A stretch of 64,000 bases of DNA from Limnohabitans sp. 2KL-27 (GCF_001269345.1 NZ_CXOP01000002.1:1240853-1304852), one strand, 5' to 3'; shown: positions 54,624 to 63,667, counted from the first letter of the stretch. The notes: generated from the sequence alone by a model not told the origin. Numbers and translations are program-made.

Positions 54624-54641
54624 TGTCAATAAAGGTTGACA
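54624..54641 (+). promoter_or_regulatory. PpsR/CrtJ site 1 upstream of crtE
   Basis: TGTCAATAAAGGTTGACA is a perfect TGT-N12-ACA palindrome, the binding pattern of the redox-responsive repressor PpsR/CrtJ. It lies about 75 bases before the crtE start and 25 bases from the divergent small gene. Confidence 0.75.
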
Positions 54642-54675
54642 GTATTGATTATCAGGTTATATTGACACTCATACC

Positions 54676-54693
54676 TGTCAGTTTGTATTGACA
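54676..54693 (+). promoter_or_regulatory. PpsR/CrtJ site 2 upstream of crtE
   Basis: TGTCAGTTTGTATTGACA, again a perfect TGT-N12-ACA match. It follows a TTGACA (54662-54667) at -35 spacing, so it would overlap the crtE -10 region. Confidence 0.75.
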
Positions 54694-54715
54694 GGTCTTC
54701 CCTGCCGGAGGTCCC

Positions 54716-55630
54716 ATGAGTCTGTTGACACGCACCGAAGAAGCTTTGAGCGCCCATTTTGACCAAGCTGCGGGTGTGGGCGCCCCCACCCGGCTGGTGG
54801 CCGCCATGCGGCATGCGGTGTTTTCGGGCGGCGCCCGCATCCGCCCTCAGCTGTGCATGGCGGTGGCCACTGCCTGTGGCGACGATGCGCCGGAGTTGAC
54901 CAATGCCGCCGCCGTGGCACTCGAGTTGATGCATTGCGCCTCTTTGGTGCACGACGACATGCCCGCTTTCGACAACGCCGACACGCGGCGCGGCCGGCCC
55001 ACGGTGCACAAGGCCTTCAGCGAGCCGCTGGCGCTGCTGGCCGGTGACGGCCTGATCGTCATGGCCTACCGCGTCTTGCTGCAAGCGGGCGCGCAGCGTC
55101 CCGAGCGCCTGATTCAGTTGATGGACAACATGACCACGGGCGTGGGCCTGCCCAACGGCATCGTGGCCGGGCAAGCCTGGGAGTGCGAGACCAGTGCGGA
55201 CCTGGGCCAATACCAACGCGCCAAGACCGGGGCTTTGTTCGTTTCGGCCACTTGTGCGGGCGCGCTCAGTTGCGGATACGAACCCGAGCCCTGGGCGCCT
55301 TTGGGGCAATACCTGGGCGAGGCCTACCAAGTGGCTGACGATATCCGTGACGTGATCGCCGACGCCGCCACATTGGGCAAACCTGCAGGTCAAGATGTTT
55401 TGCACGCCCGCCCCAGCTCGGCCCAAGCACTGGGTCTGGACGGGGCCATTGCCCACTTTGACCACCTGATCGAGCAGGCCGCCTCGTCGATCCCCGCCTG
55501 TTCCTGCCGCGATATGTTGCGCCAGCTGGTGCAGCTCGAAGCCGAACGCCTGGTGCCCAAGGCCCTGTGCGAAGGCTATTTCAAGACGCACCCGGCCGTC
55601 GCCCCGGCCCGTATCGGTGCCGCGCATTGA
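54716..55630 (+). CDS. crtE: Geranylgeranyl diphosphate synthase
   Basis: A 304-residue polyprenyl synthetase. The first Asp-rich motif DDMPAFD (D80, D81, D86) is followed by NADTRRGRPTVHK, and the second, DDIRD, by VIAD later (about 208-212). Its position at the head of crtF-bchCXYZ-puf marks it as CrtE, which makes the C20 precursor for carotenoids and for the bacteriochlorophyll tail. A GGAGG site lies before the ATG. Two PpsR-type sites precede it. An FPP synthase reading is excluded mainly by context. Confidence 0.88.
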   Translation: MSLLTRTEEALSAHFDQAAGVGAPTRLVAAMRHAVFSGGARIRPQLCMAVATACGDDAPELTNAAAVALELMHCASLVHDDMPAFDNADTRRGRPTVHKAFSEPLALLAGDGLIVMAYRVLLQAGAQRPERLIQLMDNMTTGVGLPNGIVAGQAWECETSADLGQYQRAKTGALFVSATCAGALSCGYEPEPWAPLGQYLGEAYQVADDIRDVIADAATLGKPAGQDVLHARPSSAQALGLDGAIAHFDHLIEQAASSIPACSCRDMLRQLVQLEAERLVPKALCEGYFKTHPAVAPARIGAAH

Positions 55631-55662
55631 GCGCCCCAGCTGCCCAAAGCGAAGGAAGCCGC

Positions 55663-56874
55663 ATGTCACAACCCCTGGATCTGGCCGCCATGCAGGCCCA
55701 CACCGCCCCCACGTTCAAGGATGCCTGGCAGGCCCGCCTCGAGCGCTGGTACGCGCACCCTGGCTTGTACCGCTGGTCATTGGGTAACCCGCTCACCCGC
55801 TGGCTCACGCGCCGCCGAACCCGACAGTTGTTTGATTTGATGGCCGGTTTCGTGCACAGCCAGGTGCTGCTGGGCTGCGTGCGCCTGGACCTGTTTCGCG
55901 CCTTGCACCAAGCCCCTGCCAGCTTGACCGATCTGGCCCGTCGCACGGGCCTGGCCCCGGCCGTCTTGCAGCGCTTGTTGCTCTCGGCCGTGGCACTGGG
56001 CTTGCTGGAGCACCGCAGCCAGGGCCGTTTTGGCCTGGGGCCTCTGGGCGTGCCTTTGGCCCAGCACGAGGGCATCGCGCAGATGATCGAGCACAACCAC
56101 CTGCTCTACCAGGACATGCAGGACCCGGTGCAGTTCCTGAACAACGCCTGGAGCGGCGGTATGGCCGAGTACTGGCCCTATGCCCACGAAAAACCCGCTG
56201 TGGCCATGCCAGCAGCTGAGGTGGACAAGTTCACCCGCTACTCCCAGCTCATGGCGGCCTCGCAAGGCTTTGTGGTGCAGGAGATTTTGTCGTCCTACTT
56301 TTTTGACGAACACCGCTGCGTGCTCGACGTGGGGGCGGGCAAGGGCCGCTTCGTGAGCGAGCTGGCCGTGCACGCGCCGCACCTGCAGTTCAAGATGTTC
56401 GACTTGCCGCCAGTGCTGGCGCTGGCCCGTGAAAACCTGCAAGCCCAGGGTTTGAGTGAGCGGGTGAGCTTGCACCCCGGCAGCTTTCTCGACGACCCTT
56501 TGCCTGAAGGCGCCGACCTGATCACCTTGGTGCGTGTGGCGCACGACCACCCCGATGCGGTGGTGCGACAGATTTTGCAAAAAGCCCATGCCGCCTTGCC
56601 GGTGGGCGGTGTTTTGCTGTTGGCCGAACCCATGGCCCAACCCGACGAAGAAGCCGGGCAGCCCGAGGCCTCGGCCGATGCCTACTTCCACTTTTACCTG
56701 CTGGCGATGGGGGCAGGTCGTCTGCGCACCCCGCAGGAGCTGCAAACCATGATGCAAGAGGCCGGTTTCACCCATGTCGAGCTGGTGCCCAACGCCATGC
56801 CCATCCATGCGCGCATCCTTGTGGGGCGTAAATCTCAGTGTTTACCCTTGGTTTCGCAAAATAGTGTCAATTAA
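55663..56874 (+). CDS. crtF: Hydroxyneurosporene O-methyltransferase
   Basis: A 403-residue SAM-dependent O-methyltransferase. An N-terminal dimerisation helix region is followed by VLDVGAGKGRFVSELAVHAP (SAM loop) and FDLPPVLALARENL, with VRVAHDHPDAVVRQIL later. Position after crtE in the photosynthesis cluster identifies CrtF, which methylates the 1-hydroxy group of demethylspheroidene-type carotenoids. It starts 33 bases after crtE, with GAAGGAAG before the ATG. Its last codons form part of a PpsR-type site of the bchC promoter. Confidence 0.9.
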   Translation: MSQPLDLAAMQAHTAPTFKDAWQARLERWYAHPGLYRWSLGNPLTRWLTRRRTRQLFDLMAGFVHSQVLLGCVRLDLFRALHQAPASLTDLARRTGLAPAVLQRLLLSAVALGLLEHRSQGRFGLGPLGVPLAQHEGIAQMIEHNHLLYQDMQDPVQFLNNAWSGGMAEYWPYAHEKPAVAMPAAEVDKFTRYSQLMAASQGFVVQEILSSYFFDEHRCVLDVGAGKGRFVSELAVHAPHLQFKMFDLPPVLALARENLQAQGLSERVSLHPGSFLDDPLPEGADLITLVRVAHDHPDAVVRQILQKAHAALPVGGVLLLAEPMAQPDEEAGQPEASADAYFHFYLLAMGAGRLRTPQELQTMMQEAGFTHVELVPNAMPIHARILVGRKSQCLPLVSQNSVN

Positions 56875-56882
56875 CTTTGACA
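56865..56882 (+). promoter_or_regulatory. PpsR/CrtJ site 1 at the bchC promoter
   Basis: TGTCAATTAACTTTGACA, a perfect TGT-N12-ACA palindrome overlapping the 3' end of crtF. Its TTGACA end could serve as the -35 box of the bchC promoter. Confidence 0.8.
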
Positions 56883-56890
56883 TAATTTGA

Positions 56891-56908
56891 TGTAAAGCAA
56901 AAAATACA
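56891..56908 (+). promoter_or_regulatory. PpsR/CrtJ site 2 at the bchC promoter
   Basis: TGTAAAGCAAAAAATACA is a second TGT-N12-ACA match, separated from site 1 by exactly 8 bases and ending 4 bases before the bchC start. The 8-base spacing is that known for cooperative CrtJ binding at bchC in Rhodobacter. Confidence 0.75.
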
Positions 56909-56911
56909 AGC

Positions 56912-57865
56912 ATGAAATCCCAAGCCGTCGTTTTCAACAGCCCCAGGCACCTGTCCTTGCAGGCCTTGGACTTGCCTGAACTGCAAGCCGGTCAGCTGGA
57001 TGTGGCGGTCGAATACAGCGGCATCAGCACCGGCACCGAGCGCATGCTCTGGGACGGCAGCATGCCGCCTTTCCCGGGCATGGGCTACCCGCTGGTGCCT
57101 GGTTATGAGACCGTGGGCCGTGTGGTCCGGGCCGCCTCAGACACCGGCATGCAAGCCGGTCAGCGCGTCTTTGTGCCGGGGGCCAATTGTTTCACCGGCG
57201 TCAAAAGCCTGTTTGGTGGTGCCGCCTCGCGCTTGGTCGTGACCGAGCAAAAAGTCGTGCCCGTGGCCGAACACCTGGGCCCGCAATCGGTGCTGCTGGC
57301 GCTGGCTGCCACGGCCTACCACGCAGTGTCTGGCGGAGGTCAGCAAGACCCGTTTGAAGCGCCGGAACTCATCGTGGGCCATGGTGTCATGGGCCGGCTG
57401 CTGGCCCGCTTGACGGTGGCGGCGGGTTTGCCAGCGCCCACTGTGTGGGAAACCCAGGCCGAGCGCTCTGCCGGGGCCGAGGGTTACACCGTGGTGCAGC
57501 CGCAAGACGACCCGCGCCGCGACTACCGCACCATCTACGACGTGAGCGGTGACGGCAGCCTGCTCAACGGCCTGATTCAGCGCCTGCGCCCCGGTGGCGA
57601 GCTGGTGCTGGCGGGCTTTTACAAACAAGACCTTTCTTTTGCCTATGCCCCGGCCTTCATGCGCGAAGCGCGCATGCGCATCGCCGCCGAGTGGAAGCGC
57701 CCGGACCTGTTGGCCGTCAACGAGCTGGTGCACACCGGCCGCTTGTCGCTCGACGGATTGATCACCCACACCCAGCCATCGACGCAAGCTGGTTCTGCCT
57801 ACGAGACTGCCTTCGGAGATGCGAGCTGTCTCAAGATGATCCTTGATTGGAGTGCCTCAGCATGA
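56912..57865 (+). CDS. bchC: 3-hydroxyethyl bacteriochlorophyllide a dehydrogenase
   Basis: A 317-residue medium-chain dehydrogenase-like protein. The N-terminus KSQAVVFNSPRHLSLQALDL, then EYSGISTGTERMLWDG, GYPLVPGYETVGRV and ELIVGHGVMGRLLARL are BchC signatures. It oxidises the 3-hydroxyethyl group to the 3-acetyl group late in bacteriochlorophyll a synthesis. It starts the bchCXYZ block; its stop overlaps the bchX start (ATGA), and it is followed by the chlorophyllide reductase genes it works with. Confidence 0.95.
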   Translation: MKSQAVVFNSPRHLSLQALDLPELQAGQLDVAVEYSGISTGTERMLWDGSMPPFPGMGYPLVPGYETVGRVVRAASDTGMQAGQRVFVPGANCFTGVKSLFGGAASRLVVTEQKVVPVAEHLGPQSVLLALAATAYHAVSGGGQQDPFEAPELIVGHGVMGRLLARLTVAAGLPAPTVWETQAERSAGAEGYTVVQPQDDPRRDYRTIYDVSGDGSLLNGLIQRLRPGGELVLAGFYKQDLSFAYAPAFMREARMRIAAEWKRPDLLAVNELVHTGRLSLDGLITHTQPSTQAGSAYETAFGDASCLKMILDWSASA

Positions 57866-58866
57866 ATACAGATACCACCACCCAGCCCATCAAATTTGTC
57901 GAAGTGCTTCGCCGCGAAGCCGACGTCGAGCCCGACGCCGTCAGCACCTCCGAGGTGACCAAAGAGACGCAGATCATTGCCATCTACGGCAAAGGCGGCA
58001 TCGGCAAAAGCTTCACGCTGGCCAACCTCTCTTACATGATGGCGCAGCAGGGCAAAAAAGTGCTGCTGATCGGCTGCGACCCCAAGAGCGACACCACCAG
58101 TTTGTTGTTTGGCGGCAAAGCTTGCCCGACCATCATCGAAACGTCATCCCGCCTCAAACTCTCCGGCCAGGCCGTGAGCATCGGCGACGTGTGCTTCAAG
58201 CGCGATGGCGTGTTCGCAATGGAATTGGGTGGCCCCGAAGTCGGTCGCGGCTGCGGCGGACGCGGCATCATCCACGGCTTCGAAACGCTCGAAAAACTCG
58301 GTTTCCATGACTGGGGTTTTGACTACGTGCTGCTCGACTTTTTGGGCGACGTGGTCTGCGGCGGCTTTGGCCTGCCCATTGCCCGCGACATGTGCCAAAA
58401 AGTCATTGTGGTGGCCAGCAACGACTTGCAGTCGCTGTATGTCGCCAACAACGTGTGCTCGGCGGTGGAATATTTCCGCAAGCTCGGCGGCAACGTGGGC
58501 GTGGCCGGCATGGTCATCAACAAAGACGATGGCACCGGCGAAGCCCAGGCCTTTGCCGAACACGCCGGTATCCCGGTGCTGGCCGCGATTCCGGCCAACG
58601 AAGACATCCGCCGCAAGAGCGCCAGCTACGAAATCATTGGCCGGCCTGACGGCGAGTGGGGACCGCTGTTTGCCGAATTGGCCAAAAACGTGGCCGAAGC
58701 CCCGCCCATGCGCCCGAAACCCCAGACCCAGGACCAGTTGCTGGGCCTGTTCAGCGCCGATGTCGTCGGCCGCAATGTGGTGCTCGAGCCCGCCACCGTG
58801 TTCGACATGGTCGGCAAGCACGAAGACATCAAGCCCTCGCTGGAAGTCGTCTACGACGCGGCCTGA
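57862..58866 (+). CDS. bchX: Chlorophyllide a reductase iron protein BchX
   Basis: A 334-residue NifH-like ATPase. The P-loop YGKGGIGKS (residues 42-50) follows a BchX-type N-terminal extension of about 35 residues, and the [4Fe-4S]-ligating Cys lie in RGCGGRGI and DVVCGGFGLP. The BchX dimer transfers electrons to BchYZ to reduce ring B of chlorophyllide a. It is coupled to bchC by an ATGA overlap, and 30 bases later bchY follows. Confidence 0.97.
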   Translation: MNTDTTTQPIKFVEVLRREADVEPDAVSTSEVTKETQIIAIYGKGGIGKSFTLANLSYMMAQQGKKVLLIGCDPKSDTTSLLFGGKACPTIIETSSRLKLSGQAVSIGDVCFKRDGVFAMELGGPEVGRGCGGRGIIHGFETLEKLGFHDWGFDYVLLDFLGDVVCGGFGLPIARDMCQKVIVVASNDLQSLYVANNVCSAVEYFRKLGGNVGVAGMVINKDDGTGEAQAFAEHAGIPVLAAIPANEDIRRKSASYEIIGRPDGEWGPLFAELAKNVAEAPPMRPKPQTQDQLLGLFSADVVGRNVVLEPATVFDMVGKHEDIKPSLEVVYDAA

Positions 58867-58896
58867 ACTGCGCTGACACACCCACAGGACACGGCC

Positions 58897-60450
58897 ATGA
58901 CACGCACCATCCCGATTCACCCCAGCCCACAAGCGCCCAACCCAGCAGGCCTGCAAGGCGACGGCATGGGTTGCCACGCCGGCACCGAAGCCATGGTGGC
59001 TGCCGCCAAAGAGGCGGGCAAGTCCGAGGTGCTCGACCAGTACGCCCGCGATTACCCACGCCAGCCCGATGCCGGTCCACACGACCAGCCACAAAGCATG
59101 TGCCCGGCCTTCGGTTCGCTGCGTGTGGGTTTGCGCATGAAGCGCACCGCCACCATCCTCTCGGGCTCGGCGTGCTGCGTGTACGGACTGACTTTTACAT
59201 CCCACTTTTACGGCGCTCGCCGCAGCGTGGGCTACGTGCCTTTCAACTCCGAGTCGCTGGTCACGGGCAAGCTGTTTGAGGACATCCGCGAGGCGGTGCA
59301 CGCCGAGGCCGACCCGGACAAGGTGGACACCGTCATCATCATCAACCTGTGTGTGCCCACGGCCAGTGGTGTGCCGCTGCAGTTGCTGCCCAAAGAAATC
59401 AACGGGGTGCGCATCATCGGCATCGATGTGCCCGGTTTTGGTGTGCCCACCCATGCCGAGGCCAAAGATGTGCTGGCCGGCGCGATGCTCAAATACGCCC
59501 GCGAAGAAATCATGAGCGGCCCGGTGGCTGCCCCCCGCGCTGGTCGCGGTGACAAGCCCACTGTGGCTCTGTTGGGTGAGATGTTCCCGGCCGACCCGGT
59601 CATCATCGGCCAGATGCTGGCCCCCATGGGCCTGGCCGCTGGCCCTGTGGTGCCCACCCGCGAGTGGCGCGAGCTGTATGCCGCGCTCGATTGTTCGGTG
59701 GCCGCCGCCATCCACCCGTTTTACACCGCCAGCGTGCGCGAATTCAAAGCGGCCGGTCGCCCAGTGGTGGGTTCGGCCCCGGTGGGTCTGGAGGGCACTC
59801 AAGACTGGTTGCAAAACATTGGCCAGTCTGCGGGCATCGCGCAGGCGCAAATCGATCTGGCGCGCAACCAGTCGCTTGCACAAATGCGTGGCCTCCTCAT
59901 GCAAAAGCCAATTTCTGGCCGCATCACCTTGAGCGGCTACGAAGGTTCTGAATTGCTGGTCGGGCGTCTGCTTGTCGAGTGCGGTGCTGATTTGCGTTAT
60001 GTGGGCTCGGCCTGTCCTGCGACCGAGTGGAACGCACACGACATCGAATGGCTCAAAGCCAAAGGGGTGCAGGTGCAAATGCGCGCCTCGCTGGAGCAAG
60101 ACCTCAACGCCATGTACGAATACCGGCCGCAACTGGCCATTGGCACCACCCCGGTGGTGCAAATCGCCAAGCAAAACAGTGTGCCCTCCTTGTATTTCAC
60201 CAACCTGATCTCGGCCCGACCCTTGATGGGTGTGGCCGGTGCCGGTTCGCTGGTGCAGGTGGTGCAAGCGGCCATGGGCAACCAGGCCCGCTTTGACGCC
60301 ATGAAGGATTTCTTTGGCGATGTGGGTGCAGGTCACGCCGCAGGCGTGTGGGAGTCGGTGCCCAAAGACCGACCCGAGTTCAAGGCCGAAACCCGCCGCC
60401 AGATTGAAAAGCTGTTGAAAAAGCGCAAAGCCGAGGAGATGGGTTCATGA
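58897..60450 (+). CDS. bchY: Chlorophyllide a reductase subunit BchY
   Basis: A 517-residue NifD/K-like subunit. [30 protein letters not shown] and [19 protein letters not shown] give the Cys of the catalytic component; [22 protein letters not shown] is a BchY block. With BchZ it forms the heterotetramer that reduces the C7-C8 double bond of chlorophyllide a. Its stop overlaps the bchZ start (ATGA). Confidence 0.97.
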   Translation: MTRTIPIHPSPQAPNPAGLQGDGMGCHAGTEAMVAAAKEAGKSEVLDQYARDYPRQPDAGPHDQPQSMCPAFGSLRVGLRMKRTATILSGSACCVYGLTFTSHFYGARRSVGYVPFNSESLVTGKLFEDIREAVHAEADPDKVDTVIIINLCVPTASGVPLQLLPKEINGVRIIGIDVPGFGVPTHAEAKDVLAGAMLKYAREEIMSGPVAAPRAGRGDKPTVALLGEMFPADPVIIGQMLAPMGLAAGPVVPTREWRELYAALDCSVAAAIHPFYTASVREFKAAGRPVVGSAPVGLEGTQDWLQNIGQSAGIAQAQIDLARNQSLAQMRGLLMQKPISGRITLSGYEGSELLVGRLLVECGADLRYVGSACPATEWNAHDIEWLKAKGVQVQMRASLEQDLNAMYEYRPQLAIGTTPVVQIAKQNSVPSLYFTNLISARPLMGVAGAGSLVQVVQAAMGNQARFDAMKDFFGDVGAGHAAGVWESVPKDRPEFKAETRRQIEKLLKKRKAEEMGS

Positions 60451-61973
60451 ACCAAGTGTCCCCACCCCCCAGCACTGTGGCCAAGCCCAAGTCGCCGCTT
60501 ATCCTGGACCACGACCGCGCAGGCGGTTACTGGGGCGCGGTCTATGTGTTCACCGCCATCAAGGGTTTGCAAGTGGTGATCGACGGCCCGGTGGGCTGCG
60601 AAAACCTGCCTGTGACGTCGGTGCTGCACTACACCGACGCCTTGCCACCCCACGAGTTGCCGATTGTGGTGACGGGCCTGGCCGAAGAGCAGCTGGGCCG
60701 AGAAGGCACGGAAGGCGCGATGAAACGCGCCCACGCCACACTGGACCCCGAACTGCCCGCTGTGGTGGTGACCGGCTCGATCGCCGAGATGATCGGTGGC
60801 GGCGTCACGCCCGAAGGCACCAACATCGCACGTTTTTTGCCACGCACCATCGACGAAGACCAGTGGCAATGCGCCAACCGTGCCATGTACTGGCTGTGGA
60901 GCGAGTACGGTCTGCGCAAAGTGCCCGCACGCAAGCCTTTTGAAGAGCGTCCTGTGGGCGAAAAGCCCCGCGTCAACATCATCGGCCCCTGCTATGGCAC
61001 CTTCAACAGCCCGAGCGACCTGGCCGAAATCCGGCGACTGGTGCAAGGCATCGGCGCAGACGTCAACATGGTCTTCCCTCTGACCAGCCATTTGGCCGAT
61101 GTGTCACGCCTGGTCGAAGCCGATGTGAACATCTGCATGTACCGAGAGTTTGGCCGCATGCTGTGCGAGGCGCTGGAGCGCCCTTATTTGCAAGCGCCGA
61201 TTGGCTTGCACAGCACCACCAACTTCTTGCGCAAATTGGGCGAGTTGCTGCACCTGGACCCTGAGCCCTTCATTGAGCGCGAAAAGCACACCACTTTGAA
61301 ACCGATGTGGGACCTGTGGCGCTCGGTCACGCAAGACTTTTTTGCCACCGCCAGCTTTGCCGTGGTGGCTGGCGAGACCTATTCCCGGGGCCTGAAAAAC
61401 TTCCTTGAAAACGAAATGGGCTTGCCCTGTCGCTTCAGCGTGTCACGCACCGCCGGCAACAAGACCGACAACGCCGCTGTGCGCGAGCTGGTCAAAACGC
61501 AAACGCCATTGATCATGTTCGGCAGCTACAACGAGCGCATGTACCTGAGCGAGATCTCGGGTGGCAGCCCCATGCGTGCGGCCTTCATTCCCGCGTCCTT
61601 CCCCGGTGCCATCATCCGCCGCCACACTGGCACGCCCTTCATGGGCTACAGCGGTGCAAGCTATGTGATCCAAGAGGTGTGCAATGCGCTGTTTGATGCG
61701 CTGTTCCACATCCTGCCCTTGGGTACCGAGATGGACAAAGTCGAAGCCACCCAAGCGCGTGGCGTCGTGGCCCCCAATGCCAGCTGGCAAGACCAGGCTC
61801 AGCAACGCCTGCGCGATGTGGTGCAAAGCCAGCCCGTGCTGGTCCAGATATCCGCTGCCAAGCGCTTGCGCGACCAGGCCGAACAACTCTCGCAGGCCCA
61901 GGGCCACAGCGAGGTGACCGAAGCCCATGTGAACGCGGCCAGCCGCGAACTGGGCCTGGGGGTGGCGGCATGA
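60447..61973 (+). CDS. bchZ: Chlorophyllide a reductase subunit BchZ
   Basis: A 508-residue NifD/K-like subunit. [54 protein letters not shown] is the conserved N-terminal block with the cluster Cys; the C-terminal tail ([26 protein letters not shown]) is the small helical domain of the protochlorophyllide-reductase B-subunit type. It completes the BchXYZ reductase. Its stop overlaps a small frame (61970-62101) that leads into pufB. Confidence 0.97.
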   Translation: MNQVSPPPSTVAKPKSPLILDHDRAGGYWGAVYVFTAIKGLQVVIDGPVGCENLPVTSVLHYTDALPPHELPIVVTGLAEEQLGREGTEGAMKRAHATLDPELPAVVVTGSIAEMIGGGVTPEGTNIARFLPRTIDEDQWQCANRAMYWLWSEYGLRKVPARKPFEERPVGEKPRVNIIGPCYGTFNSPSDLAEIRRLVQGIGADVNMVFPLTSHLADVSRLVEADVNICMYREFGRMLCEALERPYLQAPIGLHSTTNFLRKLGELLHLDPEPFIEREKHTTLKPMWDLWRSVTQDFFATASFAVVAGETYSRGLKNFLENEMGLPCRFSVSRTAGNKTDNAAVRELVKTQTPLIMFGSYNERMYLSEISGGSPMRAAFIPASFPGAIIRRHTGTPFMGYSGASYVIQEVCNALFDALFHILPLGTEMDKVEATQARGVVAPNASWQDQAQQRLRDVVQSQPVLVQISAAKRLRDQAEQLSQAQGHSEVTEAHVNAASRELGLGVAA

Positions 61974-62101
61974 GCCACAACCCCAACAACACACCAGCTG
62001 GTGCCGCCGCGTGCGGCACGGCTTATCCGATGTCGTGGCCTTTGGCTGCGGATGCCCATCTGCGCGGGCTGTGCGCAACCCGGGTCGCAAGGCCTCGTTA
62101 A
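61970..62101 (+). CDS. Possible 43-residue leader ORF between bchZ and pufB
   Basis: An ATGA overlap with the bchZ stop opens a frame of 43 codons ending in TAA 12 bases before pufB. The product ([20 protein letters not shown]...) has no membrane helix, so it does not look like PufQ, which sits at this place in Rhodobacter. Two hairpins lie in it: GTGCCGC-CGCGT-GCGGCAC (62001-62019) and TGCGC-N7-GCGCA (about 62060-62076). Translation may instead serve to couple bchZ and puf expression. Confidence 0.3.
   Translation: MSHNPNNTPAGAAACGTAYPMSWPLAADAHLRGLCATRVARPR
62001..62019 (+). other. Hairpin in the puf leader
   Basis: A perfect 7-bp stem GTGCCGC/GCGGCAC with a 5-base loop lies between bchZ and pufB, where the messages of photosynthesis superoperons are often processed. 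Confidence 0.5.
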
Positions 62102-62113
62102 CAGGAGCAAAAC

Positions 62114-62257
62114 ATGTCCACCAAGACATCAATTTCCGGACTCACCGATGAGGAAGCCCAGGAGTTCCACCACTACTGGATGCAGGGCACCGTGGGCTTC
62201 ACAGCAGTTGCTGTGCTGGCACACATCCTGGTCTGGGCGTGGCGTCCCTGGTTCTGA
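62114..62257 (+). CDS. pufB: Light-harvesting 1 beta polypeptide
   Basis: A 47-residue LH1 beta. [17 protein letters not shown] (N-terminal amphipathic part) and [15 protein letters not shown] (membrane helix with the bacteriochlorophyll-binding His and the aromatic RPWF end) are canonical. It forms the LH1 ring around the reaction centre with PufA. An AGGAG site precedes the ATG. It is too short for most gene finders but certain. Confidence 0.96.
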   Translation: MSTKTSISGLTDEEAQEFHHYWMQGTVGFTAVAVLAHILVWAWRPWF

Positions 62258-62301
62258 TTCAGAGCCTGTTTTTTCAACAATAGATTGACGGAGTCACTGT
62301 C

Positions 62302-62526
62302 ATGTCCAACACAACCCACCTCAACGAGGCCCATTCGCGTGCGGATGAGTCTCCCGCTTACTGGTCCATTTTCCTCATCGGATTCGGATGTCTGTTTGTG
62401 GTCGTCGTACTGGCCAAACTGGTCGGCGTTCACTGGCGGGATCTGCTGCCTGGTGCAGAAGATGCCAAGAGCATGAGTCAGGGTGTGAAAGCTGCTGTGT
62501 ACACCTTCATGTCCCACATCATTTAG
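62302..62526 (+). CDS. Unrecognised single-span membrane protein encoded between pufB and pufA
   Basis: A 74-residue protein: a polar N-terminus (1-20), one hydrophobic helix ([21 protein letters not shown], about 20-40), [10 protein letters not shown] at its end, and an amphipathic C-terminus closing [11 protein letters not shown]. It is neither an LH1 alpha nor beta: it lacks the AxxxH-W pattern of both, and true pufB and pufA flank it. Size and topology recall PufX of Rhodobacter, but no clear similarity can be claimed and PufX lies after pufM. A GGAG site, tight spacing to pufA (10 bases) and a pufB-like codon style indicate that it is expressed. A core-antenna accessory subunit is a reasonable guess. 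Confidence 0.8.
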   Translation: MSNTTHLNEAHSRADESPAYWSIFLIGFGCLFVVVVLAKLVGVHWRDLLPGAEDAKSMSQGVKAAVYTFMSHII

Positions 62527-62536
62527 GAGATTCACC

Positions 62537-62746
62537 ATGTGGAGAATTTGGCGACTTTACGACCCTTTGCGTGCCATGGTACTGCAGGGTATTTTCTTGT
62601 TTGGCCTGGCCGCGATGATTCACCTCATCTTGCTCAGCACCAACAAATTCAACTGGCTCGACGGCGCGAAAAAGCCCGTAGCAGCATCGGCGCAAAACTC
62701 GCCGCTGCCGACTGCAGTGGCTTCGCTCCCAGCGCCCAAGTCCTGA
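62537..62746 (+). CDS. pufA: Light-harvesting 1 alpha polypeptide
   Basis: A 69-residue LH1 alpha. [20 protein letters not shown] is the canonical start; the His in [20 protein letters not shown] binds bacteriochlorophyll, and the Trp downstream tunes the absorption. The C-terminal Ala/Pro-rich tail (residues 45-69) is longer than in most alpha polypeptides, as in Rubrivivax. It pairs with PufB in the LH1 ring. An AGGAG site precedes it; the preceding small gene ends 10 bases upstream. Confidence 0.96.
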   Translation: MWRIWRLYDPLRAMVLQGIFLFGLAAMIHLILLSTNKFNWLDGAKKPVAASAQNSPLPTAVASLPAPKS

Positions 62747-62762
62747 TCCAGGACTTGCCGTC

Positions 62763-62799
62763 CAGGTGCTGTCATTGGACCCGTTCAATGCAGCACCTG
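62763..62799 (+). other. Strong intercistronic hairpin between pufA and pufL
   Basis: A 9-bp stem CAGGTGCTG/CAGCACCTG continues, after one bulged T, into CATTGGA/TTCAATG with a 4-base loop. A structure at exactly this place is known in puf operons to protect the upstream LH1 message, giving antenna excess over reaction centre. Confidence 0.8.
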
Positions 62800-62829
62800 T
62801 TCATCCACTGAAAGCAGGAGGACCCAACC

Positions 62830-63666
62830 ATGGCCATGCTGAATTTTGAGAAAAAGTACCGTGTTCGCGGTGGTACCCTGCTGGGTGGTGATTTGTTCGA
62901 CTTTTGGGTCGGACCGTTTTACGTCGGCTTTTTCGGCGTGACAACCTTGTTCTTTTCGTTCCTGGGTACAGCCCTCATCTTGTGGGGTGCCTCACAAGGG
63001 CCTACCTGGAACATTTGGCAAATCAGCATCGCACCGCCTGATTTGTCGTATGGCTTGCGATTTGCGCCCTTGATGGAGGGTGGTCTGTGGCAGCTCATCA
63101 CGGTGTGTGCCATTGGCGCCTTCGGCTCATGGATGATGCGTGAGGTCGAAATTTGCCGCAAGCTTGGCATGGGCTTTCATGTGCCCGTGGCCTTTGGTGT
63201 GGCCATCTCGGCCTACGTTACTTTGGTGGTCGTGCGTCCGGTGCTCATGGGCGCTTGGGGCCACGGCTTCCCGTATGGCATCTACAGCCACCTGGACTGG
63301 GTGTCCAACGTGGGCTACCAGTACCTGCACTTTCACTACAACCCGGCGCACATGATCGCCGTGAGTTTCTTCTTCGCCAGCGTGTTTGCACTGTCGCTGC
63401 ACGGCGGTCTGGTCCTTTCCTCCACCAATCCACAGCCTGGACAAGTGGTCAAAACGCCAGAGCATGAGGACACCTTTTTCCGCGACTTCATCGGCTATTC
63501 GGTGGGCACATTGGGTATCCACCGAGTCGGCCTGTTCCTGGCATTGGCGGCTGTCTTGTTCAGTGCGCTGTGCATCGTGCTCAGTGGTCCTTTCTGGAGC
63601 CGTGGCTGGCCCGAGTGGTGGAGCTGGTGGCTGAACCTGCCGATCTGGTCTCAGTGGCCTGTGTGA
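62830..63666 (+). CDS. pufL: Photosynthetic reaction centre L subunit
   Basis: A 278-residue five-span protein. [35 protein letters not shown] opens it; GISP-like [46 protein letters not shown] (special-pair and accessory bacteriochlorophyll His region) and the His of the non-haem iron site in [24 protein letters not shown] are present. It binds the special-pair bacteriochlorophylls and quinone with PufM. A GCAGGAGG site precedes the ATG. A 7-bp hairpin separates it from pufM. Confidence 0.97.
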   Translation: MAMLNFEKKYRVRGGTLLGGDLFDFWVGPFYVGFFGVTTLFFSFLGTALILWGASQGPTWNIWQISIAPPDLSYGLRFAPLMEGGLWQLITVCAIGAFGSWMMREVEICRKLGMGFHVPVAFGVAISAYVTLVVVRPVLMGAWGHGFPYGIYSHLDWVSNVGYQYLHFHYNPAHMIAVSFFFASVFALSLHGGLVLSSTNPQPGQVVKTPEHEDTFFRDFIGYSVGTLGIHRVGLFLALAAVLFSALCIVLSGPFWSRGWPEWWSWWLNLPIWSQWPV

Positions 63667-63667
63667 G

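Noticed and set aside
58144..60336. 730-codon minus-strand frame opposite bchX and bchY
   Set aside because: Antisense of two certain photosynthesis genes; His/Gly-rich product with no recognisable motif.
61970..62101. Assignment of the small frame as pufQ
   Set aside because: The product has no membrane helix and is shorter than PufQ; only the position agrees.
62302..62526. Assignment of the 74-residue gene as pufX or as a second LH1 alpha
   Set aside because: Gene order differs from pufX operons and neither the PufX sequence nor the AxxxH...W alpha pattern is clearly present.
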